From the NCBI GenBank assembly GCA_903789615.1, contig CAIFEV010000001.1, forward strand, positions 186,001-250,000: a stretch of 64,000 nt of DNA, in the 5' to 3' direction. The notes beneath the pieces were generated by a model. It did no database searches and was not told the DNA's origin. It saw nothing but the letters and a program-made list of their open reading frames with translations. Shown here in pieces: positions 52,745 to 62,412 of this stretch. The position numbers were made by a program, and so were the translations under genes. Position 1 is the first letter of the stretch. Every line of letters starts with the position of its first letter. The DNA is from an uncultured Lachnospiraceae bacterium. Its GTDB lineage: Bacteria; Bacillota; Clostridia; Lachnospirales; Lachnospiraceae.

Positions 52745-54166
52745 ATGGCTGAAGAACAGCGTAAAAAGCCGGTCGGCATTACAGAGACAGTCCTCCGTGA
52801 TGCACATCAGTCGCTGATCGCGACACGTATGACGACAGAACAGATGCTTCCGATCGTCGATGAGATGGATAAGGTCGGATATAACGCAGTGGAGTGCTGG
52901 GGCGGCGCCACATTTGACGTGTGCATGCGCTTCCTCAAGGAAGATCCGTGGGAGAGACTCAGAAAGCTCAGAGCCGGATTCAAGCACACGAAGCTGCAGA
53001 TGCTTTTCCGCGGGCAGAACATTCTCGGATACAACCACTACGCGGACGACGTTGTCGAGTACTTCGTTCAGAAATCCATTGCAAATGGTATCGATATCAT
53101 CCGTATCTTTGACTGCGTGAATGACCTCAGAAACCTTGAGACGGCTGTAAAGGCCACCAAGAAGGAAGGCGGACATGCACAGGTTGCCCTTTCCTACACC
53201 ATCGGCGATGCCTATACACTTGAGTACTGGGAGAAGATGGCGAAGGAAATCGAGGAGATGGGCGCGGATTCCATCTGCATCAAGGATATGGCAGGTCTGC
53301 TTCTTCCTTACACCGCTGAAAAGCTGGTGAAGGCAATCAAGGCGGGCTCCAACCTTCCGCTCGAGATCCACACGCATTACACGTCCGGCGTTGCTTCCAT
53401 GACGTACATGAAGGCGGTTGAGGCCGGCGCGGATATCATCGACACGGCTGCGTCCCCCTTTGCCATGGGTACATCGCAGCCGGCGACCGAGGTTATGGTC
53501 GCTGCATTCCAGAACACGCCGTATGACACGGGACTGGATCTGAACCAGCTTGTCAAGATCGGCCAGTATTTCCAGCCGATGCGCGAGGAAGCTCTCAAGA
53601 CCGGCCTCATGAGCACAAAGGTTCTGGGTGTGAACATCAACACGCTCCGCTATCAGGTGCCGGGCGGTATGCTCAGCAACCTGGTGAGCCAGCTCAAGTC
53701 CGCCGGTGCCGAGGACAAGCTTCAGGCCGTTCTGGAGGAAGTTCCGAAGGTGCGCGAGGACTTCGGCGAGCCGCCGCTTGTAACCCCGTCGTCTCAGATC
53801 GTCGGCACACAGGCTGTGCTCAACGTTCTGCAGGGCGAGCGCTACAAGATGATCACCAAGGAGTCGAAGAAGTTCCTGCACGGAGACTTCGGCAAGACAA
53901 TCAGACCGTTCAATCCGGAAGTGCAGAAGAAGGCTATCGGAGACGAGAAGCCGATCACCTGCCGCCCGGCCGACCTGATCAAGCCGCAGCTTGAGGATAT
54001 CAGGAAGAACCCGGTTGTTCAGAAGTACAAGCAGCAGGATGAGGATGTTCTGTCGTACGCTCTGTTCCCGCAGGTTGCCGAGGAATTCTTCAAGTACAGA
54101 GAAGCTCAGCAGAGCAAAGTAGACCCGTCCAAGGCTGACAAGGATACAAAAAGCTATCCTGTCTGA
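52745..54166 (+). CDS. oadA: OadA-type carboxyltransferase (oxaloacetate decarboxylase alpha, no biotin domain)
   Basis: A 473-residue TIM-barrel carboxyltransferase homologous to the OadA N-terminus, transcarboxylase 5S and pyruvate carboxylase subunit B. Landmarks are ITETVLRDAHQSLIATRM at the start, CWGGATFDVCMRFL, the metal ligands in LEIHTHYTSG, and DTAASPFAMGTSQPATE. It stops before the C-terminal biotinyl domain that full OadA carries (about 590 residues), so it must use the separate carrier at 51115. It lies 83 bp after oadB, with a terminator behind it. Confidence 0.93.
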   Translation: MAEEQRKKPVGITETVLRDAHQSLIATRMTTEQMLPIVDEMDKVGYNAVECWGGATFDVCMRFLKEDPWERLRKLRAGFKHTKLQMLFRGQNILGYNHYADDVVEYFVQKSIANGIDIIRIFDCVNDLRNLETAVKATKKEGGHAQVALSYTIGDAYTLEYWEKMAKEIEEMGADSICIKDMAGLLLPYTAEKLVKAIKAGSNLPLEIHTHYTSGVASMTYMKAVEAGADIIDTAASPFAMGTSQPATEVMVAAFQNTPYDTGLDLNQLVKIGQYFQPMREEALKTGLMSTKVLGVNINTLRYQVPGGMLSNLVSQLKSAGAEDKLQAVLEEVPKVREDFGEPPLVTPSSQIVGTQAVLNVLQGERYKMITKESKKFLHGDFGKTIRPFNPEVQKKAIGDEKPITCRPADLIKPQLEDIRKNPVVQKYKQQDEDVLSYALFPQVAEEFFKYREAQQSKVDPSKADKDTKSYPV

Positions 54167-54185
54167 ACTGACGCGTAACTAAAGA

Positions 54186-54224
54186 AAACCGCCGTTTCTC
54201 TAAACCAGAAGCGGCGGTTTTTTT
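54186..54224 (+). terminator. Intrinsic terminator after oadA
   Basis: AAACCGCCG and CGGCGGTTT pair with TTTC/GAAG extension around a short loop, followed by a T run. A-rich sequence on the left may let it also serve the convergent MATE gene. Confidence 0.88.
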
Positions 54225-54270
54225 GTGCATAAGTCCCAGTCTCCAAGCCGGAAGTCGGCAGGCTTCCCAT

Positions 54271-55638
54271 TCACACGATCCGGTAGGACTGCCACTTTCC
54301 GGAGCGGTAGCGCCGGATGAAGAAGAACGCCCGGACGGCCCAGTCAAGATACCATCCGATGCGTGTTCCGATGAGCCCGAGAGCGAGGAATGTTCCGAAG
54401 AACCAGGCGCCGAACACCCGGGCGGCGAACATCGAGGCGATGCCCACAACCATCGTGTATTTCGCGTCGCCTGCGGCGCGGGTTGCAGTAGGGACGACAA
54501 ATGCGAGCGGGTGGATTGTGGCGATTGCGAGGCAGTCCATGCAGATGATTGTGCGGGACAGCGCCGCTGTATCCGCGGAGATGCTGTAGACATTCAGTGC
54601 GAAAGGAGTGAACAGGAACACGAGAAGGCTGTCGGCGACGACCATGACGTAAGCGAGCTTCAGCATTTTTCGGATATAGAATTTCGCCTGTTCATAGTCA
54701 TTGCTGCCCACGCAGCGTCCAACGACCGGAACGACGGCGAGGATCATGGCGGACTCGGTGGCGTAGGAAAAGACGCTCAGCGAGTTGGTCACGCCGTTTG
54801 CTGCGATCTGCATCGTGCCGTAAGTCGAGACAAGTACGGAGATGATGATTTTGCCGAGCTGAAAAAGACCGTTTTCTGTCGCGTTCGGGACAGCAATTCC
54901 AAGAATCTTCTTCAGACATCTCCCGTTCCATGCGAAAATATCGCGCAGCGTGATGAAGATGGCGTTGTTCTTCCGAAAACAGAGCGCTGTCATGACAATA
55001 GCTGCGACAGTACGGGAGATGACGGTCGGCCAGGCAACACCGGCCACCCCGAGGTGTAGGACATAGATTCCGATTGCATTTCCCGAGATGTTGATGGCAT
55101 TCATAAGGATGGAGACATTCATCGTCACACGGGTGCGGTTCATGCTGCGGTAGATCGCGGCGGAACTGTTGTATATACCCAGAAAAGGAAAAGAAATGGC
55201 GGTGATCCAGAAATACGTCTCCGACGCTGCCATGACCTGGCTGTCAACGCTGCTGTAGAGAGTGTGCAGAATCTGCCGGTAAAAAAGAAGCGAGATGACA
55301 GCCGCACCTGTCGCAATCAGGCCGGAGATCATGACAAGCTGCCCGGCGGTGAAATTGGTCTGACGCCGGTCACCGCACCCGAGATACTGGGAGACTGTGA
55401 CGGCACCGCCGCCGGCCAGGGCTGACAAAACGGCGATCAAAAGGTTGTTCACGTCATTGACGATGGAGACTCCGGAGATTGCGGCTTCTCCAGCGCTGGA
55501 AACCATCATGGTGTCGGCCATACCGACAAGCATCGCCAGAAGCTGCTCCGCCAGTAGGGGAAGTATGAGGGACCGGAGACTGGCATTGGAGAAGGTTTCA
55601 GGACCTGTATAGGAATCTCGGAACAATCGTTTCAGCAT
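54271..55638 (-). CDS. MATE family multidrug/cation efflux transporter
   Basis: A 455-residue exporter with twelve predicted membrane helices in two similar halves. The MATE signature region is visible as RSLILPLLAEQLLAMLVGMADTMMVS at the N-terminus and GKIIISVLVSTYGTMQIAANGVTNSL at the start of the second half. The ATG at 55638 follows AGGAGG; a further in-frame ATG nine codons upstream has no ribosome site. It is transcribed away from the ABC exporter operon. Confidence 0.92.
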   Translation of the reverse strand: MLKRLFRDSYTGPETFSNASLRSLILPLLAEQLLAMLVGMADTMMVSSAGEAAISGVSIVNDVNNLLIAVLSALAGGGAVTVSQYLGCGDRRQTNFTAGQLVMISGLIATGAAVISLLFYRQILHTLYSSVDSQVMAASETYFWITAISFPFLGIYNSSAAIYRSMNRTRVTMNVSILMNAINISGNAIGIYVLHLGVAGVAWPTVISRTVAAIVMTALCFRKNNAIFITLRDIFAWNGRCLKKILGIAVPNATENGLFQLGKIIISVLVSTYGTMQIAANGVTNSLSVFSYATESAMILAVVPVVGRCVGSNDYEQAKFYIRKMLKLAYVMVVADSLLVFLFTPFALNVYSISADTAALSRTIICMDCLAIATIHPLAFVVPTATRAAGDAKYTMVVGIASMFAARVFGAWFFGTFLALGLIGTRIGWYLDWAVRAFFFIRRYRSGKWQSYRIV

Positions 55639-55814
55639 ATCTCCTCCTGACGCGGCACGTTCCAAAACTTTACGATAATTTTATAATACATCTTTTTCGC
55701 GAACGTTAAAGATATTTTCGGATTTGCGTGCCAAACCCCCGGAAACCGGACAATTATGCCGCTTTCGTGATACACTGTAAACAGAGAAGAGACGTGAATG
55801 AAACAGGAGAATGT

Positions 55815-56516
55815 ATGGCATATATTGAATTTCAGAATGTCATGAAACAATACGGGGAGGGCGCTTCCCGTGTTATGGCGCTTGACGGGGCCTCCTTCCG
55901 GATTGAGAAAGGAAGCCTCTCTCTGATTCTGGGCGCTTCCGGTGCCGGTAAGACAACCGCACTTAATATTCTCGGAGGTATGGATTTTGCCACGTCCGGT
56001 GTGGTCATGGTCGACGGACAGGACATCACAGGTTTCAGCAGCCGCGGGCAGACAGCGTACCGGCGTTTGAATATCGGCTTTGTCTTTCAGTTCTACAATC
56101 TGGTTCCGAATCTCACTGCCCTGGAAAATGTCGAACTGGCTTCCCAGGTGTGCCGCGGGGCGCTTGATCCGGTCCGGGTGCTTGAGGAAGTCGGCCTGAA
56201 AGACCGCATGAACAACTTCCCGGCTCAGCTTTCCGGCGGTGAGCAGCAGAGGGTTTCAATTGCGCGGGCGATTGCCAAGAACCCGAAGCTGCTGCTGTGT
56301 GATGAGCCGACCGGAGCGCTGGACTACGTGACGGGGGTTCAGATCCTGGAACTTCTGCAGAAAGTGTGCCGGGAAGACGGCATGACGGTTGTGATTATCA
56401 CGCACAATTCGATCATTGCGCCGATGGCTGACCGCGTAATCCGCTTCCGCAGCGGCAAGGTGATCTCCCAGACCGACAATCCGGATCCGGAACCGGTCGA
56501 AAACCTGAAATGGTGA
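55815..56516 (+). CDS. ABC transporter ATP-binding protein (MacB/LolD type)
   Basis: A 233-residue ATPase with Walker A GASGAGKT (40-47), signature LSGGEQQR (139-146), Walker B LLLCDEP (159-165) and the H-loop in ITHNS. This sequence class pairs with FtsX-domain permeases, as with the gene 4 bp downstream. The ATG at 55815 has an AGGAGA site; the longer upstream frame is not supported. An extended -10 (TGATACACT) ends at 55776. Confidence 0.93.
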   Translation: MAYIEFQNVMKQYGEGASRVMALDGASFRIEKGSLSLILGASGAGKTTALNILGGMDFATSGVVMVDGQDITGFSSRGQTAYRRLNIGFVFQFYNLVPNLTALENVELASQVCRGALDPVRVLEEVGLKDRMNNFPAQLSGGEQQRVSIARAIAKNPKLLLCDEPTGALDYVTGVQILELLQKVCREDGMTVVIITHNSIIAPMADRVIRFRSGKVISQTDNPDPEPVENLKW

Positions 56517-56520
56517 GTCT

Positions 56521-59500
56521 ATGATGCGTGCTTATGATAAAGATATTTTCAGAACCTTAAGAGACGGCTGGCGCAGATTTCTTGCGATTGCCGTCATTAC
56601 AGCGCTTGGCGTCACCATGTTCTCAGGCCTTACGGCTGCCTGCCGGGACTTGCGCGTGGAGGCGGATTCTTTTTATGATTCCCAGAATCTTCACGATCTG
56701 AAAATCCAGTCCTCGCTTGGTATGACCGACGATGATGTCAGGGCTTTGAAAGACATGGAAGATGTCGAAAGTGCGGCCGGAATTTACAGCGCGGATCTGA
56801 TTGTATACACGAGTGACGATGCAGTCCTGGATCTTTCGTATCAGACCATAGCGGAAGACGGAAGTGACGCGCCGTATATCGTGGAAGGCGTTCTGCCTTC
56901 AGAGTCCGGTCAGTGCGCCATCACGAAGGACACAGCTGCCAAGTACGGTCTGAGAGTCGGCGATACGCTGCGTGTGGAAAAAGATGACAGTAATTCTGAG
57001 GTAGTACCGGATACATTTGCCATATGCGCGATGATCGTGGATCCGACAAAAACAGGGACCACAAGCGGATCTGTTTCGTACCGGAATTCAAGTGTCGACA
57101 AGGACTGCCTGTATATCCTGCCTGCAGACGCGCTACAGGATGCGTATTCGGCGGTTCTGGTGCGGATGCGCGACAGCAATTCCTATTTCACCTATGACAA
57201 AGAGTATTCGGCGGCGGTGTCAGGTCTTGAGAGTCAGATTCGCTTAAATGTAATGGAGAACCGTGAAGAAGCGCGGCTGCAGCAGGTAAAAGATGAGGCA
57301 TATGAGAAGCTGAATGAGGAAACAGAGCCTGCCAGAACAGAACTCTCAGATGCAAAAGAACAGCTTGCCAGGGCAAGGGAGGAGGCCGGGCAGCAGTTTG
57401 CTGATGCACAGGCGCAGATTGACGCCGGGGCTGCCGGGATCGCAGATAATGCGAAGACACTGCAGGACAAGGAGCAGGAACTTGAGAACAGCGCCGCCTC
57501 GCTTGCCGGACAGAAGAAAGAGGTGCAGACGCAGACGGACAGTCTGAACAAACAAAAGGCAGATTTACAGGCACAGGTGGATGGCCTGAATGCAAAGAAG
57601 GGCGCCCTGCAGGCTGAACAGGGTGTTACGGAAGAGCAAAAAGCGCAGATGATGAAGCAGATTGATGCATCGCTTGCGCAGACAGAGGAAGGTATCAGTC
57701 AGATTGATGACGGTCTTGCCCGCCTTGAGGAAGCCCGCCGGCAGATCGAAGACGGAGAGAGTCAGATTGATGCCGGACGGGCACAGATTGCGGACGGATA
57801 CAGCCAGATTGAGCAGGCAAAGGATGAACTCCTGGCTGCCCGGGCTGAACTGGAGGGACAGAAGGCGGCGGCAGAGGGAAAATTTGCCGAAAGTGAGAAG
57901 GAAATAGAGGACGGAGAGGCGGCGCTTGAAAAGCAGATACAGGATGCAGATGAGGAAATTGAAGCGATCAGGCGGCCGACATGGTACATTCAGAGCCGCA
58001 ATTCGCTGAGCAGCTACAGCAACGTCACGAGCGATGCGGACTCGATTGAGTCAATCGGCAAGGTTTTCCCCGTCCTGTTTCTGGCGGTTGCCATTCTGAT
58101 CAGCCTGACGGCCATCACGCGGATGGTGGAAGAGGACCGCGGGATACTCGGGACGTACCGGGCGCTGGGATTTACGAACCGGGAGATCCGGCGGAAATAT
58201 ATGATTTTCGCGGCGCTGTCGGCCATCGCCGGAAGCGCTGCCGGAAGTGTCGGAGCTTTCATTCTTCTTCCGCGCTTCCTGTTCTGGGTCTTTTCCAATA
58301 TGTACCTGTTTCCGGGGTATACGTTTTCGTTTCTGCCGGAAGAGGGCGTGTGCGGGCCTGCGATTTTCCTTGCGGCGATTCTGCTGGCAGCCGGAGCAGT
58401 GTGCCGGAAGGAACTGAAGCAGACACCGGCTGAGCTGATGCGGCCGAAAGCGCCGCCGGCAGGAAAACGGATTTTTCTGGAATATATTCCGTTCGTCTGG
58501 AAAAGGATGTCGTTTTTGTCGAAGGTCACGGCACGCAACCTTTTCCGGTACGGGAAACGGTTCCTGATGACGGTTGTCGGGATAGCCGGCTGCATGGCGC
58601 TGCTGCTGTTTGGCTTTGCGGTGCAGGATTCCGTGACGGATATGCTTCCAAAGCAGTATGGCGGTGTGTTCCGGTACGATTGTCTGGCCGTGGCTTCTTC
58701 TGAGGATACACTGCTCCGGTATCTGGAAGAAGCGAAGGCAGACGGGGAAATCGATGCGGTGCAGAGTCTGTATGTGACGTCGGTGTCTGTTAAAAACGGC
58801 GCGGGAGATGAGATGAGCGCACAGCTGTATGTGGTCCCGGATGCTTCTGTACTTGACGGACTTGTAAGTCTGACCGGCATGGACGGGGAGGCCGTGATAC
58901 CGGAGGACGGGGAGACATGGATCACTTCCAATGCAGCGGATAATCTGGGGCTTATTCCGGGCTGTACCTTTGAGGCCGGCACAGCTGACATGCCGGCGGA
59001 AACGATTGTACTGGACGGTGTTGTGAAAAATTATCTCGGTAATTGCATCTACATGACGAAAAATACGTTTGAACACTACTTTTCGCAATATGCACCGAAT
59101 GCCGCGATATTCACATTCAGTGGTGCCGTGGATGACCAGACAGCGTGGTGCCGGGCGTTTTCGGAGAAAGAGGCCATCACGGCCTGCGTATCTACCGAAG
59201 AGGTGAAATCCGGATTTCAAAAGTCATTCGAGCTTGTCAACATGGTGGTATATGTGGTAATAATCATGTCGGCGGCTCTGGCGGTTGTCGTGCTGTATAC
59301 ACTCGAGACGACCAACATCTCCGAGCGGGAGCGGGAACTGGCGACCATTAAAGTCCTGGGATTCTTTGACCGCGAAGTCAGCCTGTATATAAATAAAGAA
59401 GTTATGATTCTGACACTGTTTGGCATCGCGGCGGGCATACCGCTCGGACGGGCCTTTGCGCAGACGCTTGATACGGTCCTGAAGCTTCCGGCGATCAGCC

Positions 59501-59637
59501 TGGAAACTGCGTTGCATCTGTCATCCTATATTATTTCGGCGGCGCTGGTATTTGCCTTCGCGCTGATGGTACAGCTTGTGACAGGCAGAATGCTGCGGCG
59601 GATCGATCCGGTGACAGCGCTGAAGAGTGCGGAATGA
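56521..59637 (+). CDS. FtsX-domain ABC transporter permease with long coiled coil
   Basis: A 1038-residue permease. A first membrane helix (about 17-37) precedes an extracellular MacB-like region, then a Gln/Glu/Ala-rich coiled coil (about 240-480) with repeated QIDDG/QIEDGESQID motifs, then three helices of an FtsX domain (KVFPVLFLAVAILISLTAITRM onwards, about 515-640), a second extracellular domain and three C-terminal helices. It would work with the ATPase just upstream on peptides, lipids or cell-wall-active compounds. No bacitracin-type two-component system is adjacent. Confidence 0.9.
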   Translation: MMRAYDKDIFRTLRDGWRRFLAIAVITALGVTMFSGLTAACRDLRVEADSFYDSQNLHDLKIQSSLGMTDDDVRALKDMEDVESAAGIYSADLIVYTSDDAVLDLSYQTIAEDGSDAPYIVEGVLPSESGQCAITKDTAAKYGLRVGDTLRVEKDDSNSEVVPDTFAICAMIVDPTKTGTTSGSVSYRNSSVDKDCLYILPADALQDAYSAVLVRMRDSNSYFTYDKEYSAAVSGLESQIRLNVMENREEARLQQVKDEAYEKLNEETEPARTELSDAKEQLARAREEAGQQFADAQAQIDAGAAGIADNAKTLQDKEQELENSAASLAGQKKEVQTQTDSLNKQKADLQAQVDGLNAKKGALQAEQGVTEEQKAQMMKQIDASLAQTEEGISQIDDGLARLEEARRQIEDGESQIDAGRAQIADGYSQIEQAKDELLAARAELEGQKAAAEGKFAESEKEIEDGEAALEKQIQDADEEIEAIRRPTWYIQSRNSLSSYSNVTSDADSIESIGKVFPVLFLAVAILISLTAITRMVEEDRGILGTYRALGFTNREIRRKYMIFAALSAIAGSAAGSVGAFILLPRFLFWVFSNMYLFPGYTFSFLPEEGVCGPAIFLAAILLAAGAVCRKELKQTPAELMRPKAPPAGKRIFLEYIPFVWKRMSFLSKVTARNLFRYGKRFLMTVVGIAGCMALLLFGFAVQDSVTDMLPKQYGGVFRYDCLAVASSEDTLLRYLEEAKADGEIDAVQSLYVTSVSVKNGAGDEMSAQLYVVPDASVLDGLVSLTGMDGEAVIPEDGETWITSNAADNLGLIPGCTFEAGTADMPAETIVLDGVVKNYLGNCIYMTKNTFEHYFSQYAPNAAIFTFSGAVDDQTAWCRAFSEKEAITACVSTEEVKSGFQKSFELVNMVVYVVIIMSAALAVVVLYTLETTNISERERELATIKVLGFFDREVSLYINKEVMILTLFGIAAGIPLGRAFAQTLDTVLKLPAISLETALHLSSYIISAALVFAFALMVQLVTGRMLRRIDPVTALKSAE

Positions 59638-59650
59638 CGGGAGACACAAT

Positions 59651-60904
59651 TTGAATACAGTACTTGTTATCGGCGCGGGGGCATCCGGCATGATGGCGGC
59701 GTATGCCGCTGCACAGGCCGGCGCATCTGTCCGCTGTCTTGAAAAAAACGAGAAATGCGGCCGGAAGATCTATATCTCCGGCAAAGGGCGCTGCAATCTT
59801 ACTAATGCCTGCGCCCCGGACGAGCTGGCGGGGAACATTATCTCCAATCCGAGATTCCTTTACAGCACCTTCTCAAAATTCAACAATGAATCCGCTGTCC
59901 GCTTTTTCAATGAACACGGACTGGCGACCAAGGTTGAGCGCGGAAACCGCGTGTTTCCGGTGTCCGATCATTCCTCGGACGTCATCCGCACCCTCGAGAC
60001 AGCCTGCCGGAAAGCCGGCGTAAAGTTTCTCATGCACACGGAAGTGAAGGACATTCTCGTGACCAATGGCCGTTTTGCGGCGGCACTTCTTGATGACGGC
60101 CGGCTGGTTAAGGCAGATGCCTGTATCATCGCAACGGGCGGCCTTTCGTATCCGACGACCGGATCAAGCGGCGACGGATTTGTCTGGGCCAGAAATCTGG
60201 GGCTTTCCGTCACAGACATGCGCCCGTCGCTTGTCGGGCTGCGTGTGAAAGAGGGGTGCTGTACCCAGATGGAAGGGCTCAGCCTTAAAAATGTTGAAGT
60301 CCGCATCCTTGCCGGAAAAAAGGAAATCTTCCGCGAGTTCGGAGAGATGCTCTTCACGCGGCGCGGCGTGTCCGGACCGGTCATTCTGACTGCCTCCGCG
60401 CGCATAGGGAAACTGCTTGAAAAACAGGAACTGAAGATGTATATCGACCTGAAGCCGGCACTGGACGAAAAGAAACTGGACGAGAGGATTCTCAGGGACT
60501 TTGAGAGTGAAAAGAACCGGAACTTCGCGAATGCCCTGGACAGGCTGCTGCCGTCAAAGATGATTCCGGAAGTCATCTGTCTCTCCGGTATCGCGCCGCA
60601 GACCAAGGTGCACGAAATCCGCAGGCAGCAGAGACTTCAGCTTGTACAGATCATCAAAAACTTTCCGCTCACACTCACCGGAAGCGGAGATTTTAACGAG
60701 GCTGTTATCACACAGGGCGGTGTGGCGGTCAGAGAGATCGACCCGTCCACTATGCAGGTGAAAAAGGTGCCGGGACTTTTCATGGCCGGTGAGATACTGG
60801 ATGTGGATGCGCTCACAGGCGGCTATAATTTTACGATTGCCTGGTCTACCGGACATACGGCCGGAATAAACGCGGCGAAATACGCCGCCGGAAATGAGGA
60901 TTGA
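59651..60904 (+). CDS. HI0933/YhiN-family flavoprotein
   Basis: A 417-residue NAD(P)/FAD-dependent oxidoreductase of unknown substrate. FAD-binding LVIGAGASGMMAAYAA at the N-terminus, then the family hallmark KCGRKIYISGKGRCNLTN, ATGGLSYPTTGSSGDGF, and the C-terminal FAD block GEILDVDALTGGYNFTIAWSTG. The TTG at 59651 follows a GGGAGA site and starts directly before the first strand; earlier starts overlap the permease gene. It is 2 bp from the cmk-ispH fusion. Confidence 0.9.
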   Translation: MNTVLVIGAGASGMMAAYAAAQAGASVRCLEKNEKCGRKIYISGKGRCNLTNACAPDELAGNIISNPRFLYSTFSKFNNESAVRFFNEHGLATKVERGNRVFPVSDHSSDVIRTLETACRKAGVKFLMHTEVKDILVTNGRFAAALLDDGRLVKADACIIATGGLSYPTTGSSGDGFVWARNLGLSVTDMRPSLVGLRVKEGCCTQMEGLSLKNVEVRILAGKKEIFREFGEMLFTRRGVSGPVILTASARIGKLLEKQELKMYIDLKPALDEKKLDERILRDFESEKNRNFANALDRLLPSKMIPEVICLSGIAPQTKVHEIRRQQRLQLVQIIKNFPLTLTGSGDFNEAVITQGGVAVREIDPSTMQVKKVPGLFMAGEILDVDALTGGYNFTIAWSTGHTAGINAAKYAAGNED

Positions 60905-60906
60905 GA

Positions 60907-62412
60907 ATGGGATATGCAGTAGCAGTAGACGGGCCGGCCGGGGCCGGGAAGAGTACGATCGCAAAGCTCGTGGCCAAAAACATGGATCTGACTTATATCG
61001 ACACCGGAGCCATGTACCGCGGGATCGGGATTTTCATCCGGGACGCCGGGGTGGATCCGGATGACGAAGAGGCGGTCTCAAAAGCCGTATCCGGCATCAC
61101 GATGGACATCCGCTATCAGGACGGCGTGCAGCATGTATTTGTGGACGGCCGGGATGTCACAGAACGGCTGCGCGAAGAGGAGACCGGCAGGCTGGCAAGC
61201 CGGGTCAGCCGCTATCCGGCGGTGAGAAGCCGCCTGGTTGCCCTGCAACGGCAGATGGCAGAAAGCGGAAACGTAATCATGGACGGCCGGGATATCGGGA
61301 CAGTCGTGCTGCCGGGTGCGCAGCTCAAAATCTATCTGACAGCCAGTGTGCAGACCCGTGCCAGGAGACGCTGGAAAGAGCTTCTGGAAAAGGGAGAGCC
61401 GGCTGACATCGCCGAAATCCAGGCAGACATTGAGAAGCGGGACAATCAGGACATGCACCGGGAAGTCTCACCGCTTAAGAAGGCGGATGATGCAGTGGTA
61501 CTTGATACATCGGACATGACGATTGAGCAGGTTGTGAACCGGATCGAAGGCCTTGCGCGCATCCGCCGTAAAAATCCGAAGGTGGTCCTCGCACAGACGG
61601 CGGGCTTCTGCTTCGGCGTGCAGAGAGCGGTGAAGACGGTTTACGACGAGACGAAGGGCAGCGGCCCTCTCTACACCTACGGGGAGATCATCCACAACGA
61701 ATCGGTGGTAGATGACCTGCAGAAGCACGGCGTAACGGTGCTTGACACACCGGATGACGTGCGGAAGGCGGAAAAAGGGACGGTTGTCATCCGGTCGCAC
61801 GGCGTGTCGAAGGATGTATATGATGACCTGCAGAATGCGGGGTTCAGGATCGTGGACGCCACCTGTCCTTTTGTCCTGAAGATTCATCAGATCGCCAGAG
61901 AAGTCACATCCGGAGACGGAGAGCTGGTCATCGTCGGAGACAGGACCCACCCGGAAGTAGAGGGCATCTGCGGCTGGTGCAGGAAACCCGCCACGGTGAT
62001 CGATACGAAGGAAGAGGCTGATTCCTTGATTTTTCCGGAAAACACGGATGTCACGATCGTCTCGCAGACAACATTTAATCTTCAGAAATTTGAAGAAATT
62101 GTTGAAATCATAAGAGCTAAAGGGTACAATACTAACGTATGTAATACTATATGCAGTGCGACGGAGGAACGCCAGACTGAAGCCCGCCGGATTGCAGCAA
62201 CTGTTGACGCGATGATTGTAATCGGCGGTAAGAAGAGCTCCAATACCCGGAAGCTTTACGAGATTTGCAAGAGGGAGTGCCCTGAGACTTATCTTATTCA
62301 GACATTTGCCGACCTGAATCTTATTTCTCTGGCGAAGGCAGACAGCATCGGTATTACTGCAGGGGCATCGACCCCTAATACAATTATCGAGGAGGTTTTA
62401 CACAATGTCTGA
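60907..62412 (+). CDS. Fusion of cytidylate kinase and HMBPP reductase
   Basis: A 501-residue two-enzyme protein. Residues 1-218 are (d)CMP kinase with the P-loop GPAGAGKST (9-17), DTGAMYRGIG and MDGRDIGTVVLP. From about 223 begins a full IspH (LytB), the iron-sulfur enzyme of the last step of the MEP isoprenoid pathway, with cluster cysteines Cys235 (AGFCFGV), Cys320 (DATCPF) and Cys416 (NTICSAT). The frame is continuous without an internal start. ATG at 60907 follows TGAGGA. It overlaps the S1 gene by 8 bp. Confidence 0.94.
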   Translation: MGYAVAVDGPAGAGKSTIAKLVAKNMDLTYIDTGAMYRGIGIFIRDAGVDPDDEEAVSKAVSGITMDIRYQDGVQHVFVDGRDVTERLREEETGRLASRVSRYPAVRSRLVALQRQMAESGNVIMDGRDIGTVVLPGAQLKIYLTASVQTRARRRWKELLEKGEPADIAEIQADIEKRDNQDMHREVSPLKKADDAVVLDTSDMTIEQVVNRIEGLARIRRKNPKVVLAQTAGFCFGVQRAVKTVYDETKGSGPLYTYGEIIHNESVVDDLQKHGVTVLDTPDDVRKAEKGTVVIRSHGVSKDVYDDLQNAGFRIVDATCPFVLKIHQIAREVTSGDGELVIVGDRTHPEVEGICGWCRKPATVIDTKEEADSLIFPENTDVTIVSQTTFNLQKFEEIVEIIRAKGYNTNVCNTICSATEERQTEARRIAATVDAMIVIGGKKSSNTRKLYEICKRECPETYLIQTFADLNLISLAKADSIGITAGASTPNTIIEEVLHNV

